A stretch of DNA of 64,000 nt from Komagataeibacter xylinus NBRC 15237 (GCF_001571345.1 NZ_BCTP01000016.1:1-64000); one strand, 5' to 3'. Shown: positions 41,899 to 50,921, counted from the stretch's first letter. Notes: generated by a model not told the origin, from the sequence alone. Program-made: numbers and translations.

Positions 41899-42096
41899 AT
41901 GAGTGTGATAAAAAAGGGCATTATCAGGTCCGGAGAATATAACGGATGGAAAGTAGAGGTTGATTTTGATGAATTAGATACGAAGGGATATTACATATAC
42001 ATAATAAAATCATCCACCGAGGGGTATGATTATTGGTGTAAGGAAATGGCAGAAGTAATTAATGAATTGGAGGGATGGAATGTGAAATGGGAATAA
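41899..42096 (+). CDS. AT-rich small protein inserted in phage head module, 65 aa
   Basis: Starts GGGGACAAAAATG with MSVIKKGIIRSGEYNGWKVE and continues VDFDELDTKGYYIYIIKSST. It is clearly AT-rich compared with its neighbours and lies in an AT-rich patch (41790-42400), so it was acquired separately (a moron). The pattern G-E-Y-x-G-W then T-x-G-Y-Y-I-Y resembles small immunity-type proteins, but I cannot assign a family. Acidic, soluble. Confidence 0.6.
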   Translation: MSVIKKGIIRSGEYNGWKVEVDFDELDTKGYYIYIIKSSTEGYDYWCKEMAEVINELEGWNVKWE

Positions 42097-42205
42097 ATAC
42101 GCCAATATCGTACCCAGATTGAAGGTATGTATTGTATCAGGAAGGCAAAACTTATATTTTTCTTCCCCATTGCAGTCAGAATAGCCAATTATTCATGATC
42201 TGGAG

Positions 42206-42246
42206 CAGGGCGCACACTGGTAACGTGTAATACCAGATGCGCCCTG
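42206..42246. terminator. nested hairpin after the AT-rich gene
   Basis: CAGGGCGCA ... TGCGCCCTG outside and CTGGTA ... TACCAG inside, with an 8-nt loop. No T-tract follows. It probably ends the AT-rich gene's transcript. The rest of 42097-42538 holds no gene. Confidence 0.5.
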
Positions 42247-42538
42247 ACATGGCAATTCACTTCTAGTCTACTTGAAATGTAGGTAAGATACTGAAATTAT
42301 ACTGCTTCTTACTGTCTTTCCATATAATTATTGTTCATTATTTTATAAAAATACACTTGAGATAATAATCCAAAATTATAACGCCTGTTACCTGTTCCGC
42401 CCACGGTCAAGGCCGCCTGCGGAACAGGCAAGGGGCGCATGATCACTCAAATACATCATGATCGCACACCGTGCGCCACGGCCCCTTAATCACCCACCCC
42501 GGCCATAAATGGCACCTCGCTGCCATAGCCCGTTACCC

Positions 42539-42570
42539 GCCGCCACTGCATTGCGCATGGCGGCTTTTTT
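42539..42570 (+). terminator. terminator-like hairpin just before the capsid gene
   Basis: GCCGCCA / TGGCGGC (loop 12) followed by six T, ending 25 nt before the capsid start. It is one of five such structures upstream of phage genes. Confidence 0.65.
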
Positions 42571-42594
42571 CGTTTTTTCAAGGAAATGAAATTC

Positions 42595-43947
42595 ATGGCC
42601 ATTGCCAATTTCCCCGCTGCCCTCCAGCCTGTCATCCAGCAGGGGTTCCTGTCGCGTGCGTTCCAGGATGCGTTGCAGTCGCGCCTGGGTTTCCGTTCCA
42701 TTGCCGACCAGATGGAATTCCCCGCCCGCATCGGCCAGACCATTACCGATACCCGCGCAGGCCTGCTGCCGCCTGCCACCACGCCGCTCAACCCTGCCGC
42801 CAATACCAGCTTTGACAATGGCATGACGCCCGCCGAATGGTCGGTTGAGCAGTATACGCTCACCATCAACCAGTACGGCAACACCATGGACCTCAACCAG
42901 GTGACCGAAGGCGTGGGCATTGCCAACCAGTTCCTCGCCAACGCCTCGCGCCTTGGCATCAACGCCCGCCAGACACTCGACCGCCTGGCGCGCAACACGC
43001 TTTTTGGCGGGGCGCAGAACGGCGTTGGCGGCTACCTTGGCGGCAATACGCGCGTGAGCGTAACGCTCGGGGCTGCTGGCAGCACGGTTGCGGTGGATGA
43101 CATTCGCGGGTTCCAGAATATCCTTTCCGCTGAAGGGCAGGTGGTCTCGGTGGGCGCATCCGCCGGCATGACCGTTACCATCGGGGCAGGGTCTTACACG
43201 CTGGTGGGCACGACTGCGGATGCCGTCAATACCTCCACCGGACCGGATGGCATTTCGGGCACGCTGACGCTCTCGGCATCGGTCAAGGTGGCCGATGGCA
43301 CGGCAGGCAATCCGGTCATGGCGGCCACCGCGCCGCTGGTGCTGCGCCCCAATGCACGGGCCACCACGGCGGCACTCGCGGCGGGCGACCTGCTGACGGT
43401 CCAGTCCATTCTGGGCGCACTGGCCACCCTGCGCGACAACAACGTGCCCACGCCCGACGGCGGGGTGTATCACTGCTACCTGGACAATGCCCAGTTGCTG
43501 GGCCTGTTCCGTGATGAAGACTTCAAGCTGCTCTATCGCGGTCAGTATGGCTCCGATACCTACCAGAGTGGCCAGATCTTTGACCTGCTTGGCGTGCGCT
43601 TCATCCCCACTACCGAGGCCCCGCAGCAGGCATCGCTCGGCGCGGGCGCCATCCATCGTGCCATCATCTGCGGGCAGGGCGCGCTGATCGAGGGGGATTA
43701 CGCCAATATCGGCACCCATTACGCGCCGCTGCTTGATGGCGGCGAACTGACGGATGTGGAGGGCGTGTGCATGATCACCCGCCCCGCACTCGACCGCCTG
43801 GCGCAGATCATCGCGCAGTCGTGGTCGTGGATTGGCGGTTTCGCGCTGCCAACCGACCTGACCGCTGACACCTCGGTCATACCCACTGCCACCAACAGCT
43901 ACCTCAAGCGCGGCGTGGTGATCGAGAGCCTCGGCGCGGGCGCCTGA
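42595..43947 (+). CDS. phage major capsid protein (N4-gp56-like)
   Basis: 450 residues from ATG 42595 (AAGGAA 9 nt upstream); an ATG 9 nt earlier overlaps the ribosome site. HK97-type capsid features: N-arm FPAALQPVIQQGFLSRAFQD, NQYGNTMDLNQVTEGVGIAN, DRLARNTLFGGAQ, and the C-terminal GALIEGDYANIGTHYAPLLD and QIIAQSWSWIGGFALPTDL. Forms the head shell. The length is typical for the gp56-like family. Confidence 0.85.
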   Translation: MAIANFPAALQPVIQQGFLSRAFQDALQSRLGFRSIADQMEFPARIGQTITDTRAGLLPPATTPLNPAANTSFDNGMTPAEWSVEQYTLTINQYGNTMDLNQVTEGVGIANQFLANASRLGINARQTLDRLARNTLFGGAQNGVGGYLGGNTRVSVTLGAAGSTVAVDDIRGFQNILSAEGQVVSVGASAGMTVTIGAGSYTLVGTTADAVNTSTGPDGISGTLTLSASVKVADGTAGNPVMAATAPLVLRPNARATTAALAAGDLLTVQSILGALATLRDNNVPTPDGGVYHCYLDNAQLLGLFRDEDFKLLYRGQYGSDTYQSGQIFDLLGVRFIPTTEAPQQASLGAGAIHRAIICGQGALIEGDYANIGTHYAPLLDGGELTDVEGVCMITRPALDRLAQIIAQSWSWIGGFALPTDLTADTSVIPTATNSYLKRGVVIESLGAGA

Positions 43948-44028
43948 GCCTTTGGTCCGCGCGGCACCCTTATAGGGCTGCCGCGCGGGCCATCACACCG
44001 CCAGCCACACCATGCACGAAAGGCAGGC

Positions 44029-44574
44029 ATGACAGACATGACGGGAACAGCCAGTACCACGGACACCACCACAACGCCCGATACAGACGCAACCGGGGCA
44101 GGCACGGCGGCTGGTACCGCTACCACCAGCCAAAATGCCGTTGCCTGCTCGGACCAAACTCAGGCAGCCGCCATCATCACCGCTGCCACCATGCCCGATA
44201 CCCCCCTGACCGACACCGAACTGGCGCAGGCCCGGCGCTACATGGGCTATCCCGCCATGGGGAATGCCGATAGCGGCATGCAGTCGTGGCGGTTTTTTCG
44301 GGTTTATGGCTTCAACGAATGGCGGCTGGGTCATCTCTCTCCCGCCGAATGCGCCCAGGCCCGCGCCTTTGTCGCGCAATGCCAGATGCTGGAAAGCGCG
44401 GTGATGGCGGCAGGCAGCAACCTTGATACAGACCGCGCGGCGGTCTGGACACGCAACCGCACGGAAGTGACGGACCGCTTTACGCTGTACACGCGCTGGC
44501 GCGTGCAGTTGTGCAACTTCATGGGCGTGCCGCCGGGACCGGGACTGCGCGCCGTGGGGGAGATCATCATCTGA
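44029..44574 (+). CDS. phage neck/head-tail adaptor candidate
   Basis: 181 residues. The first ~45 residues are Thr/Asp-rich and probably disordered; then DTELAQARRYMGYPAMGNAD, MQSWRFFRVYGFNEWRLGHL and a helical C-terminus. No firm family match; position right after the capsid suggests the head-tail connector. The next gene starts in its stop (TGATG overlap). Confidence 0.55.
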   Translation: MTDMTGTASTTDTTTTPDTDATGAGTAAGTATTSQNAVACSDQTQAAAIITAATMPDTPLTDTELAQARRYMGYPAMGNADSGMQSWRFFRVYGFNEWRLGHLSPAECAQARAFVAQCQMLESAVMAAGSNLDTDRAAVWTRNRTEVTDRFTLYTRWRVQLCNFMGVPPGPGLRAVGEIII

Positions 44575-45224
44575 TGGACCTCAACGCCCTGTGCCGCCTG
44601 ACCACGCGCGGCTTCGCGCGCGCAGCGGCCCGTATTGGCGCTGCAACCGTGCAGTATCGGCCCGGCAGTGCGCTTGCGCCCTGTGCAAGCGCTTATGCCC
44701 AGGGCCGGGCCGCTTTCAGCAATGACCGGGCCTTCGGCTTTGCGGGGCCTGCGTTGTGGGATGTGCCTTTTGTCTATGCCCTGACAGACCTGCCGGACCT
44801 GCGGGCAGGTGATATCCTGACCTGCGGGGCAGAGACCTATTTCATCGCCCGCGCGGAGCCCTTCCGGCCACCTTTATGCGTGTTGTGCAATGCAACCGTC
44901 ACGCTGACCGCCACCGGGGCTGTGCAGAGTGATGCGGCCAGTCCGGGAGGCTATGCCACATCAGGCGATGCAGCCGCACAGGTCACGCTTGCCACCGGCT
45001 GGCCTGCCATGATCCGGCCGGGCAGCGGGGCAGGTGTGCCGGGACCTGCCCAGCCCGGTGCCATCCGCACGGGCGGGTTCGAGATGTTCCTGCCCGCCAT
45101 TATGGGCGTGAGTCTTCAGGCGGCCATGTGGGTCCACGATGGGAGTAGCCCGCGCTACACCATCGGGACCGCGCGCAGCAGCCCGTGGGGCGTGCGCTGC
45201 CAGATGGCCCAGCAGCAGGTCTGA
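44574..45224 (+). CDS. phage neck protein (stopper candidate)
   Basis: 216 residues, ATG overlapping the previous stop. Sequence includes RPGSALAPCASAYAQGRAAF, RAGDILTCGAETYFIARAEP and a Gly/Ala-rich C-half. Mostly beta with no membrane segment. Named only by synteny: it occupies the head-closure slot between adaptor and tail terminator. Confidence 0.5.
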   Translation: MDLNALCRLTTRGFARAAARIGAATVQYRPGSALAPCASAYAQGRAAFSNDRAFGFAGPALWDVPFVYALTDLPDLRAGDILTCGAETYFIARAEPFRPPLCVLCNATVTLTATGAVQSDAASPGGYATSGDAAAQVTLATGWPAMIRPGSGAGVPGPAQPGAIRTGGFEMFLPAIMGVSLQAAMWVHDGSSPRYTIGTARSSPWGVRCQMAQQQV

Positions 45225-45261
45225 GGTTCTTTTTACCAGCCATAACAGGAAGCGCCATGAC

Positions 45262-46134
45262 ATGGCCGATATCGCCACCATTTCCACCGCCATTGCAGAC
45301 GCCCTTGCCGCGGCACTCTGCCCGGACGGGAGCAGTGCCAGCAGTTGCACGGGCCGCCCCGTCATCATCCGTCGCGGCGGCCTGACACAGGCGGATCTGG
45401 GCAATGCCCTGCATACCTTGCAAGAAGGCTGCGACTTCATCAGCATTGCCGACACGCCCGAAAGCTGGACCCGCCTTGATGAACCGCTCGGCCGCCCCTG
45501 GCAGATGGACAGCACGCAGGCCGCCACCATCAGCATAAATATTACGGGTGGCACGGCAACACTCAGCCTTGTGCCCGACACGGTGCCCGGTGGTGTTGTC
45601 GGGCTACGGATACAGGGGCTTGCGGGCATCGTGGGTAGCGGGTGCTGCCTGTACAGGGCGCAATCGGGTGATACGGTGGCCAGTATCGCGGCGAGCCTTG
45701 CCGCGATGGTGTCGGGCGCCGTGGCGCAGGAGGGAGCGATCACGCTGCCCGCCGGCATCACGGCACAGGCCATCAACGCGGCCACGGCCACGGCGCGATG
45801 CGTGGCGCGCAGGCAGCAGCAGATGTTCATGCTCACCGCCTGGTCAGCCAGTCCGGCCGCGCGGGATGCGCTGGGGCAGGCCCTGGCCGATGCGCTGGCC
45901 CTGACCGACTGGCTGGTGGATGCCAATGGCTCCGCCTTCCGCATCGAGGCACGGGTGGCGAGCAATGATGATACCGCAATGAACCGAGGCATCTTTGCCC
46001 GTCCCGCCCATTATCTCGTCACCTTCGATACCGATCTGACGCAGTCAGTGCCGCTCATGCTGGCCGGTGGCATCGCAGCCGCCGGAGGCGTGGTTGCAGG
46101 CGATGTGCTGCTGGGCGCACCGGCAGAGTCCTGA
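45262..46134 (+). CDS. phage tail terminator-like/neck protein
   Basis: 290 residues, starting MADIATISTAIADALAAALC. Contains an internal Thr/Gly-rich beta part (TISINITGGTATLSLVPDTV) and ALTDWLVDANGSAFRIEARV. No firm family; position just before the sheath gene supports a tail-completion (gpU/terminator) role. Confidence 0.5.
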   Translation: MADIATISTAIADALAAALCPDGSSASSCTGRPVIIRRGGLTQADLGNALHTLQEGCDFISIADTPESWTRLDEPLGRPWQMDSTQAATISINITGGTATLSLVPDTVPGGVVGLRIQGLAGIVGSGCCLYRAQSGDTVASIAASLAAMVSGAVAQEGAITLPAGITAQAINAATATARCVARRQQQMFMLTAWSASPAARDALGQALADALALTDWLVDANGSAFRIEARVASNDDTAMNRGIFARPAHYLVTFDTDLTQSVPLMLAGGIAAAGGVVAGDVLLGAPAES

Positions 46135-46225
46135 ACGGCCCGCATGGCGCACAGCCCGATAACCCCGCCCCATTCTTGAACCGTTTCTTCACGCGGCATG
46201 CCGCGCAACAGGGAAAACGCATAAA

Positions 46226-47713
46226 ATGACCATCTATCAGTCCGGGCAGCTTAACACCAACAGCCTGAGCGTGCCGGATCTGTACGTGCAGATCCTCAAA
46301 CCGCAGACCCTGGCGCTCAACGGCGTGGCAACCGGGCGGATCGGCCTGGTGGGCACGGCAGGGTGGGGGCCGGTAGCGTCACCGGTCATCATCGGCAGCA
46401 TGGGTGACTGCCTGAGCGCGTTCGGCCCCAAGCAGGCGCAGGCGAACGATATCGGCACGGCGGTGAACATTGCCGTCGTGCAGGGCGCATCCGACTTTCG
46501 CTGCGTGCGGGTGAGCGATGGCACCGATGTGGCGGCCACGGGCACGCTGGCGGGCGTAACCCTGACCGCCATCCATACGGGCAGCGCGGGCAACGCCCTT
46601 GTGGCGACACTGGCGCAGGACCCCATCATCACCACGCATTACACGCTTACGGTCAGTCACGCAGTGCTGGGCACCCGCACCTATCGCGGCGCGACATGGC
46701 CGGTTCTTGCCGCCGCCATTGCAGCCGATGGCACGGCGCTTGTGCGCGTAACCGTGCCGACGACGGTGCCTGCGCCTGAAGCGGGTTCGGCAACACTTGC
46801 CGGGGGCAGCGATGGCGGCGTGCCCACGACCGCGCAATTCCTGGGCATGGATGGCACGAGCCGCACCGGCATGTATGCCCTGCGCGGGCAGGGCTGTGCG
46901 ATCGGGCTGCTGCATGGCGTGGTGGATGACACGTCATGGACCACGCAGGCCGCTTTTGGCCTGGGCGAAGGCATGTACATGATTGCCTGCGGCCCGGCAG
47001 GCGACAATATTGCCAATGCAGTGGCCATGAAAAATGCCGCGGGGCTGGACAGCTATGCCGTAAAGCTGATGTTTGGTGACTGGCTGTGGTGGGATGATGA
47101 CACCAATGGCGACATGCTGGTGCCGCCGCAGGCGTTTGCTGCGGGCATCCTTGGCGGCCTCTCACCCGAGCAGTCGAGCCTGAACAAGGAACTGTACGGC
47201 GTGATTGGCAGCCAGAAGGCAGGGCTGGCCAGTAGCGGGCAGGCCGCGACCTATTCCGGCGCAGAACTGTCGGCGCTGTTTACGGCGGGCATCGACGTGA
47301 TCTGCAACCCGGCACCCGGCGGCAGCTACTGGGCGGTGCGCGGCGGCATCAATACCGCATCCGATGACGTGACGGATGATGATACCTATACGCGCCTGAC
47401 CAACTACATTGCCGAAACACTCAATGCGGGCATGGGCGCGTTCGTGGGGGCCGTCATCTGCGCCACGCTGTATGGCGACATCCGCGCCGTGCTGCTGGGC
47501 ACGCTGTCGAACATGGTGGGTAGCGGCATACTGGGGGCAAGCACGGATTACGCCGTGCTGTGCGACACGAGCAATAACCCCCAGTCGCGCACGGCGCTGG
47601 GTTACGTGCGCGCTGACGTGCAGGTGCGCTATCAGGGGATTAACCGTTTCTTCGTGGTAAACCTGCAGGGTGGGGCGAGTGTTACGGTCAGCACCGCAAC
47701 AGCAGCGGCCTGA
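46226..47713 (+). CDS. phage tail sheath protein
   Basis: 495 residues, matching sheath size. N-terminal arm LYVQILKPQTLALNGVATGR and GTAGWGPVASPVIIGSMGDC, with the sheath core of VTLTAIHTGSAGNALVATL, and the C-terminal SNMVGSGILGASTDYAVLCD and NRFFVVNLQGGASVTVSTAT. Forms the contractile outer tail tube; shows that this is a myophage. A dispersed repeat lies directly after. Confidence 0.88.
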   Translation: MTIYQSGQLNTNSLSVPDLYVQILKPQTLALNGVATGRIGLVGTAGWGPVASPVIIGSMGDCLSAFGPKQAQANDIGTAVNIAVVQGASDFRCVRVSDGTDVAATGTLAGVTLTAIHTGSAGNALVATLAQDPIITTHYTLTVSHAVLGTRTYRGATWPVLAAAIAADGTALVRVTVPTTVPAPEAGSATLAGGSDGGVPTTAQFLGMDGTSRTGMYALRGQGCAIGLLHGVVDDTSWTTQAAFGLGEGMYMIACGPAGDNIANAVAMKNAAGLDSYAVKLMFGDWLWWDDDTNGDMLVPPQAFAAGILGGLSPEQSSLNKELYGVIGSQKAGLASSGQAATYSGAELSALFTAGIDVICNPAPGGSYWAVRGGINTASDDVTDDDTYTRLTNYIAETLNAGMGAFVGAVICATLYGDIRAVLLGTLSNMVGSGILGASTDYAVLCDTSNNPQSRTALGYVRADVQVRYQGINRFFVVNLQGGASVTVSTATAAA

Positions 47714-47722
47714 TCTCTAACC

Positions 47723-47803
47723 CAAAAAACAGAAGAAAGTTTTTGGTGAAGCTTTTTTCAAAAAGCTTCAGAAGAATACCTTACCCAGAAACTGTTATTT
47801 TCT
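47723..47803. repeat. dispersed repeat, copy 7 (partial, inside prophage)
   Basis: AAAGTTTTTGGTGAAGCTTT and TTCAAAAAGCTTCAGAAGAA match the interior of full-length copies. It begins 10-14 nt after the sheath stop, so repeats entered the phage after or during residence. Confidence 0.65.
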
Positions 47804-47834
47804 AAACCGCCTCCATAATCGCGCAATACTTCAC

Positions 47835-47860
47835 AAGCCACCTTCCATGGTGGCTTTTTT
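47835..47860 (+). terminator. terminator-like hairpin before the tail tube gene
   Basis: AAGCCACC / GGTGGCTT (loop 6) plus T-run to 47860, ending 13 nt before the tube start. Confidence 0.65.
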
Positions 47861-47873
47861 CATGGAGCCATGA

Positions 47874-48305
47874 ATGTCCCTCAAACCCTTCAATATCGGC
47901 CGCGACTGCCGCGTGGTGCTGGTCTATAACGGCAGCCGCATCGACCTGCCCACGGTCACAGGCTTCAATGCAGCCCAGCGCACCCATCAGCTGGAATCAA
48001 ATCCGCTGAACGACATGCCCCTGTTCTATGACGTGCCCGGTGGCTGGGGTGGCCAGTTTTCCTTCCAGCGTGATGGTTCGGGGGCTGATGACCTGTTTGC
48101 CGCGATCGAGAGCGGGTTCTGGTCAGCCGGTACGGTCATTCTGGGCAGCATCTACCAGTATGTGACCGAATGCGATGGTTCGCTGAGCACGTACGAATTC
48201 ATCGGCGCTTCCCTCAAACTGTCGGATGCGGGGCGCTACCAGTCCGAAACGCTGGTCACGCAGACCATCACGTTCACGGCCCGCGCCCGCAACCGCATTT
48301 CCTGA
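47874..48305 (+). CDS. phage tail tube protein
   Basis: 143 residues. Tail-tube fold: MSLKPFNIGRDCRVVLVYNG, LPTVTGFNAAQRTHQLESNP, GGWGGQFSFQRDGSGADDLF and a C-terminal beta strand TLVTQTITFTARARNRIS. Forms the inner hexameric tube. Follows the sheath as in other myophages. Confidence 0.85.
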   Translation: MSLKPFNIGRDCRVVLVYNGSRIDLPTVTGFNAAQRTHQLESNPLNDMPLFYDVPGGWGGQFSFQRDGSGADDLFAAIESGFWSAGTVILGSIYQYVTECDGSLSTYEFIGASLKLSDAGRYQSETLVTQTITFTARARNRIS

Positions 48306-48328
48306 TCTCCCAACCGGAAGACGCCGAC

Positions 48329-48640
48329 ATGACGGAAAAAACCGTAAAGACCCCTGATGGCCGCACCCTGACCTACCGCGAGCGCGGGCCGGGCGATGTG
48401 CTCGCCCTGCTTGAGTTCGGGCCGGATACGCCTTCAACCGCGTGGCTGGAATACGCGCTCATGGTCAGTTCGGTCGAGGCGATCGACGGTGTGCCCGTCA
48501 TCCGCCCGCAAACGCGCGTGCAGCTTGAGCAGCTTGCCAACCAGATCGGTAATGACGGCATTGAGGTGCTCAGCACGGCCCTGTTTGGCCCCGATGCACA
48601 GGCCACCGCCGATACGGAGGCCCAAGCCGCAAAAAACTGA
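48329..48640 (+). CDS. tail assembly chaperone, zero-frame product (gpG-like)
   Basis: 103 residues: MTEKTVKTPDGRTLTYRERG ... VIRPQTRVQLEQLANQIGND ... TEAQAAKN, ending at TGA 48638-48640. Positioned between tube and tape measure, as for lambda G or P2 E. The last codons GCA AAA AAC contain a slippery heptamer that leads to the longer product. Confidence 0.85.
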   Translation: MTEKTVKTPDGRTLTYRERGPGDVLALLEFGPDTPSTAWLEYALMVSSVEAIDGVPVIRPQTRVQLEQLANQIGNDGIEVLSTALFGPDAQATADTEAQAAKN

Positions 48641-48813
48641 GCCGGCACCCCGTGCTGATCGAAGTGGCGGCGTTAGTCGGGCACGGGGTGCCGTGGGATG
48701 TGGCCATGGCCATGCCGCGCGTGCGGCGCATGGCCTTTCTGGTCGCCTTCGGGGAACTTGCAGGCGGTCGCTATGACTGGAGCATGCAACAATGGGAGTA
48801 TCCTGATGGCTGA
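48329..48813 (+). CDS. tail assembly chaperone, -1 frameshift product (gpGT-like)
   Basis: After slipping back one base at A-AAA-AAC (48631-48637), translation continues KKLSRHPVLIEVAALVGHGV ... MAFLVAFGELAGGRYDWSMQ ... QWEYPDG and stops at TGA 48811. The added 58 or so residues include R-Y-D-W-S, typical of T-type tail chaperone extensions. It overlaps the tape-measure start (ATGGCTGA). Confidence 0.85.
48631..48693 (+). promoter_or_regulatory. -1 programmed ribosomal frameshift signal
   Basis: Slippery heptamer AAAAAAC (48631-48637) is followed by a 5-nt spacer and a perfect 13-bp stem, CGGCACCCCGTGC (48643-48655) pairing with GCACGGGGTGCCG (48681-48693), loop 25 nt. This is the full bacterial/phage -1 frameshift layout. 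Confidence 0.88.
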
Positions 48814-49834
48814 ATCCTGTCAGGCCACGACACGCCTGGTCATGCGGCTTCAGGCTGCGGGGGCCGCTGGCCTGTCCGCGCCGGTTGCACGCCTGCCGGG
48901 GCGACGCGGGCACCCGGCAGGTGCCATGGCAAGACTGGCTGCGGCGGTGGGACGGCTGGGGCAGGCTACCACCCGCCCTGTCATGGCGGCCCGCTTTCGC
49001 CTGCCTGAACGCCGCCATAAGGGTCTGGCGCAGGTCTCGACCGGGTCGGGGGAAGCGCGCGACACGCGGGCAATACAGCCGGGTCAGCCCGTCGGCCACC
49101 GTGCCCGTGGCTGGTTCCGCCAGGGTAAAAAAGGAGAATCATACAGGCGCGGCGCAGGGTCAGCAGTCACGAATAACCCTGCACCCGCCTTGGACAGGAA
49201 CGGGCGGGATGGCACAATGCGTACGCGTGTGCCCTATGACCCACGCATGGTGTCACGCCTGACATGCCTGAAGCGCCTGCCAACGGGCACTACATCGAAC
49301 GCCCGCCCGGACCCGGTGGCCTTTGCCGGAGCTACGCAGCAGCGGGGCAGGCTCATGAGCCGCGCCATGCCTGCGCCACGCAGGCCCAGGCCAGCCCCCA
49401 TGAGGGTTGTGCCGGGTCAGGGCCACATCATGTCCGTCCCGCCTGTGGCGGGCAGGCGGCAGGCGCCGTACAGGCCTGGCTTGCTGCACCACGGCCCGAA
49501 CAGCCATAGTACGCGGCGTAGTGTGCTGCCTGCGGGCATGCGTGGCTCCCGCAACATCCTCCCGCCACGCGTGCAACCCCGGACACAGGCCCGGCCCGCC
49601 TTCATCAGTCCGGCTCCCATGGTCCGTGCCCGCACGCCCGGCAGCGCGGATCAGGCCATGGCCGGTGCGCCCATCGTACAGGTCACCATTCCCGTAACAC
49701 TGGACCAGCATAATGTGGGGCAGGCTTTTGCCCGCATAGAAACCAGCCGCGCCCTTATCGAGCATCGCGCCACCGGCACCGCGCCCGATGGCATACAGCA
49801 TGTGCAGCTACCCGGCCGCTCCGTGGGTATATGA
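48806..49834 (+). CDS. short Arg/Pro-rich tape-measure candidate
   Basis: 342 residues from ATG 48806. Composition is rich in Arg, Pro, Ala and Gly, unlike typical hydrophobic coiled tape measures. Only the C-terminus looks structured (AGAPIVQVTIPVTLDQHNVG then FARIETSRALIEH). Position after the chaperones suggests tape measure or minor tail protein. It is far shorter than most tape measures, so it may be truncated, have moved function, or come from a short-tailed relative. Confidence 0.55.
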   Translation: MAESCQATTRLVMRLQAAGAAGLSAPVARLPGRRGHPAGAMARLAAAVGRLGQATTRPVMAARFRLPERRHKGLAQVSTGSGEARDTRAIQPGQPVGHRARGWFRQGKKGESYRRGAGSAVTNNPAPALDRNGRDGTMRTRVPYDPRMVSRLTCLKRLPTGTTSNARPDPVAFAGATQQRGRLMSRAMPAPRRPRPAPMRVVPGQGHIMSVPPVAGRRQAPYRPGLLHHGPNSHSTRRSVLPAGMRGSRNILPPRVQPRTQARPAFISPAPMVRARTPGSADQAMAGAPIVQVTIPVTLDQHNVGQAFARIETSRALIEHRATGTAPDGIQHVQLPGRSVGI

Positions 49835-49985
49835 ACACTGAACGCAAATGCTCCGTGCCGCCTGCATGGTGGCCCCGGAAGGTCGGCATGCGCCCCTTCC
49901 GGGGCATGGCGCGACAGAGGCACAGCCCCTTCTGCCACGGCATGTTGTCCTGCGCGCCCGGTATCTGTCCTGAGTGGAAAAATAC

Positions 49986-50903
49986 ATGTCCCTGACCCTT
50001 ATGAACGCCGAGACTGCCATTGGCGCGATCGGACGGCTATGGGCTTCGGCCCCTGTTACCATCGGCAGCCTGACCCTGACGGGGATGGAGGTGCCCCGGC
50101 TTATCCGTGATGGGGGCACCCAGCAGGTGGCCGTGCATCGCCTGCCCGGTGGTGGCAGGGTGATCGATGCCGTGGGCAATGACCCCGACCGGCTGGAACT
50201 GACCGGCACGTTTGTCGGCCCTACCGCCATTGAACGCGCGCGCGTGCTCAAGCAGATGCGGATTGCGGGCGTGCCTGTGCCGTTCAGCGGGGCGGGCTTG
50301 TCGCTTATGGTCCGCATCGTGCAGTATTCCTATGATTACGCGCAGAAAGGCGTAGTCATTCCCTACCGGCTGGTGCTCGAACAACCGCCCCAGGCCGCGA
50401 CTGGCACGAATGTGGTATCCGGCCTTTCGGCGCTTGTGGGTGCTGATACGGGTTCCGCCCTGTCTGGCCTTACGGATGCGCTTGCCAATGTCTCGACCAT
50501 TGCGGGCAACATGACCGGCCAGCTTGGTACCATCATCGGGCAGGTCACCCCCATTGCCGATATGGCTGGGGCGGGTGGCGTTCTGTCCGGGGTGGAGGAC
50601 AATCTGGGCATGGTGGGCGGCCTGTCTGGCGCAGGCGTCAACCTGGCCTCGGTGCCCGATAGCGCTGCCAGCGTGGTGTCGGGACTTGCGGCATCGGGCA
50701 CGGGGCTGACCGGTGCCATCGGCCAGACGGGGGCCAATATGGAAGGGATCGCGCCCGATAATGCCACCAGCCTCGCGACCCTGACCCAGAACGCACAGCT
50801 ACATAGTGCTACCCTCAACAGCGCGGGTCTGGTCAACCGCGCCTATGCCAACACGCTGCTGGCTACGGGCGGCGTGCAGGATGGCCCGATTGCCAATAAC
50901 TGA
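49986..50903 (+). CDS. phage baseplate/hub-region protein
   Basis: 305 residues from ATG 49986. The N-terminal half is ordered (SLTLTGMEVPRLIRDGGTQQ, NDPDRLELTGTFVGPTAIER, YDYAQKGVVIPYRLVLE), reminiscent of DNA-circularisation or gpN-like baseplate proteins. The C-terminal half is an Ala/Gly/Thr-rich repeat-like region with SALSGLTDALANVSTIAGN. Likely part of the baseplate hub. Confidence 0.6.
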   Translation: MSLTLMNAETAIGAIGRLWASAPVTIGSLTLTGMEVPRLIRDGGTQQVAVHRLPGGGRVIDAVGNDPDRLELTGTFVGPTAIERARVLKQMRIAGVPVPFSGAGLSLMVRIVQYSYDYAQKGVVIPYRLVLEQPPQAATGTNVVSGLSALVGADTGSALSGLTDALANVSTIAGNMTGQLGTIIGQVTPIADMAGAGGVLSGVEDNLGMVGGLSGAGVNLASVPDSAASVVSGLAASGTGLTGAIGQTGANMEGIAPDNATSLATLTQNAQLHSATLNSAGLVNRAYANTLLATGGVQDGPIANN

Positions 50904-50921
50904 GCAGGAGGTAACAGACCC

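Noticed and set aside
42490-43719. 409-codon open frame on the minus strand
   Set aside because: Antisense to the capsid gene and without family motifs or ribosome site.
44961-45992. 343-codon open frame on the minus strand
   Set aside because: Antisense to two phage neck genes; Ser/Ala/Arg-rich shadow.
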